Source: Sphingomonas oleivorans | GTDB lineage: Bacteria; Pseudomonadota; Alphaproteobacteria; Sphingomonadales; Sphingomonadaceae | Reading direction: 5' to 3' | Assembly: GCF_003050615.1 (NCBI RefSeq) | Contig: NZ_NWBU01000004.1 | Coordinates: 868,001-932,000, forward strand | DNA length: 64,000 nt | Shown here: positions 57,805-64,000 of the stretch, piece after piece | Position numbering within the stretch: the stretch's first letter is position 1 | Layout of the letters: each line of letters opens with the position of its first letter | The notes under the pieces: generated by a model | What the model was told of the DNA's origin: nothing | The model's database searches: none | Seen by the model: only the letters and a program-made list of their open reading frames with translations | Translations under genes and position numbers: made by a program

Positions 57805-59004
57805 TCAGGCCGCCTTGCGCACCTCGGCCACGATCTTGCGGGCGGCGTCGCCCAGATCGTCCGCCGCCACGATCGGCAGGCCGGACGCGGCGAGGATATC
57901 CTTGCCCTGCTGGACATTGGTGCCCTCGAGCCGCACGACCAGCGGCACGGAAAGATTCACTTCCTTCGCCGCCGCGATAATGCCCTCGGCGATGATGTCG
58001 CAGCGCATGATCCCGCCGAAGATGTTGACAAGGATGCCTTCCACCGCTGCATCGCTGAGGATCAGCTTGAACGCTTCCGTCACCTTCTCCTTGGAAGCGC
58101 CGCCGCCCACGTCGAGGAAATTGGCCGGGAAGGCGCCGTTGAGCTTGATGATGTCCATCGTCGCCATGGCGAGACCCGCGCCGTTCACCAGGCAGCCGAT
58201 ATTGCCGTCCAGCTTGATATAGGCGAGGTCATATTTGGACGCTTCGATCTCGGCCGGATCCTCCTCGGTCTCGTCGCGCAGCGCCTGGATGTCGGGATGG
58301 CGATAGAGCGCGTTGGAATCGAAGCTCACCTTGGCATCGAGCACCAGCAGCTTGCCGTCGGCCGTCTCGACCAGCGGATTGACCTCGAGCATCGACATGT
58401 CGGTCGAGACGAAGGCGGTGTAGAGCTGCTGCGCGACTTTCTGCGCCTGCTTGTTGAGATCGCCCTTGAGCTTGAGCGCGAAGGCCACCGCGCGGCCATG
58501 ATGCGGCTGGAAGCCCTCGGCCGGATCGATCGTGATCGTCACGATCTTCTCGGGCGTCGAATGCGCCACTTCCTCAATATCCATGCCGCCCTCGGTGGAG
58601 GCGACGATGGCGATGCGGCCGGTCGCGCGATCGACCAGCATCGACAGATAATATTCCTTCGCAATATCCGCGCCGTCGGTGACGTAGAGGCGGTTGACCT
58701 GCTTGCCCGCCTCGCCCGTCTGGATCGTCACCAGCGTGTTGCCGAGCATTTCCTCGGCATTCTTCCGAACCTCGTCCAGCGTCTTGGACAGGCGCACGCC
58801 GCCCTTCGCCTCGGGTGCGAGCTCCTTGAACTTGCCCTTGCCGCGGCCGCCGGCATGGATCTGGGCCTTCACCACGTAAAGCGGCCCGGGAAGCTTGCCG
58901 GCCGCCTCCACGGCCTCCTCGACGCTGAGCGCCGCAAAACCGGCCGGAACCGGCGCGCCGAACTTAGCAAGCACTTCCTTCGCCTGATATTCATGAATGT
59001 TCAT
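57805..59004 (-). CDS. sucC: Succinyl-CoA synthetase (ADP-forming) beta subunit
   Basis: The 399-residue ATP-grasp subunit of the TCA enzyme starts [17 protein letters not shown] and has [24 protein letters not shown], the DVGGGA segment and the phosphohistidine-contact region [10 protein letters not shown]. The partner sucD does not follow on this strand; etfBA does. Length is normal. The alpha subunit must be elsewhere. Confidence 0.95.
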   Translation of the reverse strand: MNIHEYQAKEVLAKFGAPVPAGFAALSVEEAVEAAGKLPGPLYVVKAQIHAGGRGKGKFKELAPEAKGGVRLSKTLDEVRKNAEEMLGNTLVTIQTGEAGKQVNRLYVTDGADIAKEYYLSMLVDRATGRIAIVASTEGGMDIEEVAHSTPEKIVTITIDPAEGFQPHHGRAVAFALKLKGDLNKQAQKVAQQLYTAFVSTDMSMLEVNPLVETADGKLLVLDAKVSFDSNALYRHPDIQALRDETEEDPAEIEASKYDLAYIKLDGNIGCLVNGAGLAMATMDIIKLNGAFPANFLDVGGGASKEKVTEAFKLILSDAAVEGILVNIFGGIMRCDIIAEGIIAAAKEVNLSVPLVVRLEGTNVQQGKDILAASGLPIVAADDLGDAARKIVAEVRKAA

Positions 59005-59120
59005 GGGCAGCGCCTCTTCCCGTGGTTTCAGGATATGTCGCTCGCGCCTAAAGCATAGTCGCGCAGCGATGGAAAGCCCGTGCGCTCGCGCAAGACGGCC
59101 GGTTCGGCTATATCCCGGCC

Positions 59121-59618
59121 ATGTCGTTCCTGCCCGGCCTGCTGCTGTTCCTCGCCACCATCGCCGGGATGGAGGGGTTCGCCTATGCGGCGCATCGCTG
59201 GGTGATGCACGGGCCCGGCTGGTTCCTCCATGCGAGCCACCATCGCCCGCGCCGGGGCAAGTGGGAATGGAACGACCTTTATGCCGCGATCTTCGCGGTG
59301 CCGAGCATCATTCTGCTGATGGGCGGGGTGCAGCTCGGCTGGTGGCCCGGCTGCACCTGGATCGGCGCGGGAATCGCGGCCTATGGCGCCATTTATTTCG
59401 GCTTTCACGACCTGATCGTCCACCGCCGCCTGCCGATCCGCTATCTTCCCCGATCACGCTACATGAAGCGCATCGTCCAGGCGCATCGGCTCCACCATGT
59501 GGTCGAGACGAAGAAGGGCACGGTCAGCTTCGGCTTCCTCGTCGCGCCGAAGCCGGAGGCGCTCAAGGCCGAACTCGCCCGGCGCCAGCATGCGGGCATG
59601 AGGGCTCCGGCGCGCTAA
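59121..59618 (+). CDS. crtZ: Beta-carotene hydroxylase CrtZ
   Basis: This 165-residue membrane di-iron hydroxylase adds 3-hydroxyl groups to beta-carotene to give zeaxanthin. The histidine motifs are H25RWVMH30, H37-x2-HH41, H96DLIVH101 and H122-x2-HH126, all present. Several hydrophobic segments (e.g. residues 4-20, 57-72) place it in the membrane. Other carotenoid genes are not in the window. Its stop overlaps the convergent holA stop by four bases. Confidence 0.93.
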   Translation: MSFLPGLLLFLATIAGMEGFAYAAHRWVMHGPGWFLHASHHRPRRGKWEWNDLYAAIFAVPSIILLMGGVQLGWWPGCTWIGAGIAAYGAIYFGFHDLIVHRRLPIRYLPRSRYMKRIVQAHRLHHVVETKKGTVSFGFLVAPKPEALKAELARRQHAGMRAPAR

Positions 59619-60640
59619 CCCAGCCGCGCGGCATGGCGGCTTATCGCCATCAGCTCCTCGCTCACCGCCACCGCGCCGACCGTGCCCGAAGCCTTGACCT
59701 GCCGTTCCGCCTCGGCGAGCCGGCCAAGCGCCGTCTCGATCGCATGCGGCGTCCAGCGTGCGAGCTGCTGCGCGATTTCGGGCTTTTCCTTCCAGAAGAG
59801 CGCCCTTCCCGCGCCCGCCATCACCGCATCGACGCTCGCGCCCGCCGCCACCTGCGCGCGCAGTTCCGCGAGCAGCAGCAGCCGGCGCAGCGTCGCGCGG
59901 ATCAGCGCCACGCCCTCAATCCCCTCGCCCGCCAGCCGCCTGAGCTCGGCATCGACCGCATCCGGCCGGCCCGAAAAGACCGCGCCCACCAGCCGGCCGA
60001 GATCGCCTTCCTCCGATGCCGCGCCCAGCGCGTCGAGCGCCTCATGATCGATCTCGCCCGGCCGGTCCGGTGCGGCATCGACATAGAGGGCGAGCTTTTC
60101 GATCTCGCGCGCGATCAGCGCCCGGTCCCCGCCGGTCGCTCCCGCCAGCCGCCGGCCGACATCGGGCCGCATCCGGAGGCCCGCCTCGCGCGCGAGCTGG
60201 AGCACGAGTTGGTCCGCATCCCGCCCCTCGGGCACATAGCTTGCGAAGGCCAGCACCGCCGGATGCGCGAGCGCGAGCTTGAGCAGCTTCGATTCCTTGC
60301 GCAGCGCACCCGCCAGCACCACCACCGGATTGCCCGCCGATGGCGCCTCCAGCAGCGCCGAGACGGCCTCCATTATCTCGTCCCCGGCCGGCTCGACGCG
60401 GATCCAGCGCGCGCCGCCGAACAGCGAGATCGCCGCCGCCTCATCGGATAATCGCGCCGGATCGGCCTTGAGCGCGGCGCCGGTCAGGTCGATCCGCTCG
60501 GCATCCCCGCCGACCGCCTTGGCTAACCTCTGCCCGAGCGCGCGCGACCCCGATTCGTCGGGGCCATAGAGCAGGAACAGGCGGCAGGCGGGATCGGCCG
60601 TGTCGAGCGCCCGTTCGATCTGGTTGCGCTGGGCCTTCAC
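59615..60640 (-). CDS. holA: DNA polymerase III delta subunit
   Basis: The 341-residue clamp-loader subunit has an N-terminal AAA+-like fold without a functional P-loop (RLFLLYGPDESGSRALGQRLA), a central region with IVRVEPAGDE-like motifs, and a C-terminal helical collar (ALIRATLRRLLLLAELRAQV). The GTG start overlaps the lptE stop (GTGA). Together with lptE and leuS it forms a common alphaproteobacterial leuS-lptE-holA order. Confidence 0.92.
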   Translation of the reverse strand: MKAQRNQIERALDTADPACRLFLLYGPDESGSRALGQRLAKAVGGDAERIDLTGAALKADPARLSDEAAAISLFGGARWIRVEPAGDEIMEAVSALLEAPSAGNPVVVLAGALRKESKLLKLALAHPAVLAFASYVPEGRDADQLVLQLAREAGLRMRPDVGRRLAGATGGDRALIAREIEKLALYVDAAPDRPGEIDHEALDALGAASEEGDLGRLVGAVFSGRPDAVDAELRRLAGEGIEGVALIRATLRRLLLLAELRAQVAAGASVDAVMAGAGRALFWKEKPEIAQQLARWTPHAIETALGRLAEAERQVKASGTVGAVAVSEELMAISRHAARLG

Positions 60641-61161
60641 TTCCCCCCGGGGGCCGGCGCGGCCGAAGCGCCCGGCGTGCGCGAGGCATAAAGCGCGATC
60701 CGCGCCATGATCTGGTCCGCCACTTCCAAGGCGAGCCGCTCCTGCGCGGTCTGCTCGGCGGCGATGGTGGCATATTCCGATCCGACGACGTCGATGCCCG
60801 CATCCGATCCCGCCGTCGCGTCGAGCAGCACGCCGCCCTGGCTATCGTCCACCAGCCGGTAGCGCGCGCGCAGCGTCCGCCGCTCGCGCGTCACCGCATT
60901 GTCGGTGCGCACGCCGAAGCCCTCGATATTGTCGTCAAGCTCCACTTCCAGCCGGTAGCGCGGCGCACTCGTGCCGCCCGCGCCCAGCCGATCGACCAGC
61001 GCGTTGCGCACCAGCCAGCCGGCCCGCCCCGGAATAGGCGCCACCTCGACCGAACCCAGCGTCCGCACCACCGGGCTCTGCGTGCCGCCCGAATAGAGCG
61101 GCCGCAGCCCGCAGCCCGAAAGCGCGAGCGCCAGAGCGAGCGCGGCGCCGGCCCGTCTCAT
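60637..61161 (-). CDS. lptE: LPS-assembly lipoprotein LptE
   Basis: LptE plugs the LptD barrel for LPS insertion in the outer membrane. The 174-residue lipoprotein has a signal peptide with lipobox LSGC (Cys17) and GLRPLYSGG after it, then a beta-rich domain with [19 protein letters not shown] and [21 protein letters not shown] (the last typical of LptE). The start overlaps the leuS stop (ATGA). Confidence 0.92.
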   Translation of the reverse strand: MRRAGAALALALALSGCGLRPLYSGGTQSPVVRTLGSVEVAPIPGRAGWLVRNALVDRLGAGGTSAPRYRLEVELDDNIEGFGVRTDNAVTRERRTLRARYRLVDDSQGGVLLDATAGSDAGIDVVGSEYATIAAEQTAQERLALEVADQIMARIALYASRTPGASAAPAPGGK

Positions 61162-63677
61162 GCGACGATGTTCACCAGACGATCGGGCACGACGATCACC
61201 TTGCGGGGCTCCTTGCCTTCGAGCAGGCGGACGATCCTGTCCGATCCCAGCGCGAGCGCTTCCAGCGCGGCCTTGTCCATGCCCTTGGGCGCGGTCAGCG
61301 TGTCGCGCAGCTTGCCGTTCATCTGTACCGCGATCGTGACCTCGTCGTCCACCAGCAGCGCCGGGTCCACCTCGGGCCAGGCCGCATCCGCGATCAGCCC
61401 CTCGCCCCCGATCCGCGCCCAGGCCTCCTCGGCCACATGCGGGATCATCGGCGCCACGATGCGGATCAGCGTGCGCGCCGCCGCATCGCGCGAGGCGGAC
61501 GGCTTCGCCTTCTCGATCGCATTGGCGAGCTCGTAAATCTTCGCCACCGCCTTGTTGAAGGACAGCGCCTCGATATCCGTCGCCACGCCCGCCACCGTGC
61601 GATGCAGCCGCTTGTCGAGTTCCCTGTCCTCGCCCGAAGCGCCCTCGCCCGGCTCGGTGATCCGCCACAGCCGCTGGACGAAGCGCCACGAGCCCTCGAT
61701 TCCTGCCTCGCTCCACGGCAGATCGCGCTCGGGTGGGCTGTCGGAGAGCATGAACCAGCGCACCGCGTCCGCGCCATATTGGTCGACGATCGGGCCCGGA
61801 TCGACGACATTCTTCTTGGACTTGGACATTTTCTCGACACGGCCGACATTCACCAGCGCGCCCGTGTCGAGCACTACGATCTGCCCATCGCGCGAGACCA
61901 CATCCTCGGGCGAAAGCCAGCTTCCGTCCGCCGCCTTATAGGTTTCATGCGTCACCATGCCCTGGGTGAAGAGGCCGGTGAAGGGCTCCGCCACGTCGAT
62001 CCGGCCGATCCGCTTCAAGGCCCGCGTCCAGAATCGCGCATAGAGGAGATGCAGGATCGCATGCTCCACGCCGCCAATATATTGGCCGACCGGCAGCCAT
62101 TGTTCGGCCACCGCCCGGTCGAACGGCCGATCCCCCGGCTGGCTCGCGAAGCGGATGAAATACCAGCTCGAATCGACGAATGTGTCGAGCGTGTCGGTCT
62201 CGCGCCGCGCCGGCTTGCCGCAATTCGGACAATCGACATGCTTCCATGTCGGATGACGATCGAGCGGATTGCCCGGCACGTCGAAGGAAACATCCTCGGG
62301 CAGCACCACCGGGAGCTGCTCCCTGGGCACGGGCTGCGGCCCACAGGCGTCGCAATGGATGATCGGGATCGGCGTGCCCCAATAGCGCTGGCGCGAAACG
62401 CCCCAGTCGCGCAGGCGCCACACGGTCGTGCCCTCGCCCCAGCCTTCCTCCTCGGCGCGGCCGATAATGCCCGCCTTGGCCTCTTCCGCGCCGAGACCGT
62501 CGAGGAAATGCGAATTCACGATCACGCCCGGGCCCGTATAGGCCTCGTCATGGATCGGCTCGCCCGCCTGCTCCACCGTGGGCGCCACGACACGCGTGAC
62601 GGGCAACGCATATTTGCGTGCAAAATCCAGGTCACGCTGATCATGCGCGGGCACGCCCATCACCGCGCCCGTGCCATATTCCATCAGCACGAAATTGGCG
62701 ACGAACAGCGGCAGGCGCCAGTTCGGGTCGAGCGGATGGATGACGTGGAGGCCGGTGTCGAAGCCCTTCTTCTCCGCGGTCTCCACCTCGGCCGCCGCCG
62801 TGCCGGTCCGACGGCAATCGGCGATGAATTCGCCGAGCGCCGGGTCCTTCGCCGCCAGCGCCGCCGCGATCGGATGGTCCGCCGCCACCGCCGCGAAGCT
62901 CGCGCCAAAGATGGTGTCCGGCCGGGTGCTGAACACCTCAATATGATCGATGCCGCCCACCACATGGTCGAGCGCGAAGCGGAAGCGCAGCCCCCGGCTT
63001 CGCCCGATCCAGTTGGCCTGCATCGCGCGGACCTTTTCGGGCCACTGGTCGAGCGTCTCCAGCCCGTCGAGCAGCTCCTCGGCGAAATCGGTGATCTTGA
63101 GGAACCATTGGCTGAGCTTGCGCCGTTCGACCAAGGCGCCCGAACGCCAGCCGCGCCCGTCGATCACCTGCTCATTGGCGAGCACCGTATGATCGACCGG
63201 ATCCCAGTTGACCGCAGATTCCTTGCGATAGACCAGCCCCGCCGCATGAAGATCGAGGAACAGCGCCTGTTCCTGGCCATAATATTCGGGTTCGCAGGTC
63301 GCGAGCTCGCGGCTCCAGTCGAGCGCGAAGCCGAGCCGCTTCAGCGCGGCGCGCATCGTCGCGATATTGGCGCGGGTCCAGTCGCCCGGATGCACGCCCT
63401 TTTCCATCGCCGCATTCTCGGCGGGCATGCCGAAGGCGTCCCATCCCATTGGATGGAGCACCTCATGGCCCGTCATCCGCCGGAAACGGGCGAGCACGTC
63501 GCCCATCGTATAGTTGCGGACATGGCCCATATGGATGCGCCCCGAAGGATAGGGGAACATCTCCAGCACATAGCTTTTCGGTTTCGGGCTGGCATCGTCG
63601 GCGCGGAAGCTGCCGCGCTCGTCCCAAATCTTCTGCCAGCGCGCGTCCGCCGCCTGCGGGTTGAAGCGCGAGCTCAT
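61158..63677 (-). CDS. leuS: Leucyl-tRNA synthetase
   Basis: The 839-residue class I enzyme has the HIGH motif HMGH (49-52, in [15 protein letters not shown]), the CP1 editing domain with [15 protein letters not shown], the KMSKS motif (616-620) and a C-terminal domain ending [10 protein letters not shown]. The ATG at 63677 is family-typical ([14 protein letters not shown]). It heads the leuS-lptE-holA set and lies 16 bases after the DUF3576 gene. Confidence 0.97.
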   Translation of the reverse strand: MSSRFNPQAADARWQKIWDERGSFRADDASPKPKSYVLEMFPYPSGRIHMGHVRNYTMGDVLARFRRMTGHEVLHPMGWDAFGMPAENAAMEKGVHPGDWTRANIATMRAALKRLGFALDWSRELATCEPEYYGQEQALFLDLHAAGLVYRKESAVNWDPVDHTVLANEQVIDGRGWRSGALVERRKLSQWFLKITDFAEELLDGLETLDQWPEKVRAMQANWIGRSRGLRFRFALDHVVGGIDHIEVFSTRPDTIFGASFAAVAADHPIAAALAAKDPALGEFIADCRRTGTAAAEVETAEKKGFDTGLHVIHPLDPNWRLPLFVANFVLMEYGTGAVMGVPAHDQRDLDFARKYALPVTRVVAPTVEQAGEPIHDEAYTGPGVIVNSHFLDGLGAEEAKAGIIGRAEEEGWGEGTTVWRLRDWGVSRQRYWGTPIPIIHCDACGPQPVPREQLPVVLPEDVSFDVPGNPLDRHPTWKHVDCPNCGKPARRETDTLDTFVDSSWYFIRFASQPGDRPFDRAVAEQWLPVGQYIGGVEHAILHLLYARFWTRALKRIGRIDVAEPFTGLFTQGMVTHETYKAADGSWLSPEDVVSRDGQIVVLDTGALVNVGRVEKMSKSKKNVVDPGPIVDQYGADAVRWFMLSDSPPERDLPWSEAGIEGSWRFVQRLWRITEPGEGASGEDRELDKRLHRTVAGVATDIEALSFNKAVAKIYELANAIEKAKPSASRDAAARTLIRIVAPMIPHVAEEAWARIGGEGLIADAAWPEVDPALLVDDEVTIAVQMNGKLRDTLTAPKGMDKAALEALALGSDRIVRLLEGKEPRKVIVVPDRLVNIVA

Positions 63678-63693
63678 ATAATATGTCCGTCGA

Positions 63694-64000
63694 TCAGCGG
63701 GCGACCGCAGTGCGGCGCAGGTCGCGCGCCTTGGAAAGGATGATATCCTCCAGCTTCTGCACCGTCGCCGCCTGCACCGGGGCATCGACCCACTGGCCGC
63801 CCTGGCTGATCTGGCGCGAAACCGCGACGCGCAGCGCATCGGCGCGCAGATCCTGGTCCAGGATCGCGACCGAGACCTTCATCCGCTCGCCGGCCGCGGC
63901 CGGATTGGCATACCAGTCGGTCACCAGCACGCCGCCGTTCGAATCGACCTGCGCCATGGGCATGAAGGACAATGTGTCGAGCGCAGCGCGCCACAAATAG
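63694..64000 (-). CDS. DUF3576 family protein, C-terminal part; cut by window end
   Basis: The reading frame enters from the right edge with [23 protein letters not shown] and continues [25 protein letters not shown] to [11 protein letters not shown], the C-terminal part of a DUF3576 protein. These are predicted outer-membrane-associated lipoproteins next to leuS and lptE in alphaproteobacteria. The N-terminus with any signal peptide is beyond the window; the TTG at 63996 is an internal Leu codon, not the true start. Confidence 0.82.
   Translation of the reverse strand, partial: YLWRAALDTLSFMPMAQVDSNGGVLVTDWYANPAAAGERMKVSVAILDQDLRADALRVAVSRQISQGGQWVDAPVQAATVQKLEDIILSKARDLRRTAVAR

Overview
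The window is a gene-dense, GC-rich stretch of an alphaproteobacterial chromosome, most likely from a sphingomonad (order Sphingomonadales). This rests on family content and gene order recognised from the translated sequence, not on a database search. Pointers are a hisC-tyrC pair (as in Zymomonas), a RibB with a decayed GTP cyclohydrolase half, a GcrA-like helix-turn-helix protein, a MucR/Ros regulator, COQ9 and a cytochrome bc1 assembly chaperone, a carotenoid hydroxylase, a large TonB-dependent receptor, a DUF3576 protein, and C-rich and REP-like palindromes between genes. No rRNA, tRNA, insertion sequence, prophage or CRISPR array was seen. Nearly everything looks like core genome.

Layout. 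1-3.6 kb: tyrC (cut by the window edge) and hisC on the minus strand, divergent from metX-GNAT-metW. 3.6-7.8 kb: rpmI-rplT-pheS-pheT (minus). 8-10 kb: an AsmA-family protein. 10-12 kb: prs and a HisN-like phosphatase (minus). 12-17 kb: a second-type glutamyl-tRNA synthetase, a small membrane protein, then ribD-ribE-ribBX-ribH. 17-20 kb: COQ9 and feoAB behind a candidate Fur box. 20-23 kb: ssb between REP-like palindromes, a YceD/DUF177 protein, a bc1 chaperone and a BamE-like lipoprotein. 23-27 kb: cysD-cysNC-cysQ (sulfate activation) and a 93-residue HTH protein. 27-40 kb: two MaeB-type malic enzymes on opposite strands, mutS, a regulator cluster (Crp/Fnr, HWE-type kinase, receiver, zinc alcohol dehydrogenase, membrane protein), and dctA next to the second maeB. 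40-47 kb: mucR, an AT-rich patch, glnD, the TonB receptor and a VOC protein. 47-52 kb: thrS-infC-purU (minus) and nhaA. 52-56 kb: a LysR regulator divergent from an SDR, an F420-type oxidoreductase and an MFS exporter. 56-59 kb: sucC, etfB and etfA (minus). 59-64 kb: crtZ, then leuS-lptE-holA (minus) and the end of a DUF3576 gene, which with leuS, lptE and holA matches an outer-membrane/translation cluster.

Pathways represented: aromatic amino acid/histidine and methionine synthesis, riboflavin, sulfate activation, ferrous iron uptake, C4-dicarboxylate import coupled to malic enzyme, nitrogen sensing, ubiquinone/bc1 biogenesis, and aminoacyl-tRNA synthesis (Phe, Glu, Thr, Leu). Many genes overlap by ATGA, GTGA, TGATG or TAATG junctions, so translational coupling is common.

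No dramatic new system stands out. The most interesting points are a likely non-AUG (ATA) start for infC; an HWE-type sensor kinase with Arg at the phosphoacceptor His position, coupled to a receiver and a Crp/Fnr protein; a MucR homologue with a changed zinc site; an AT-rich patch between mucR and glnD; and REP-like structures flanking ssb.
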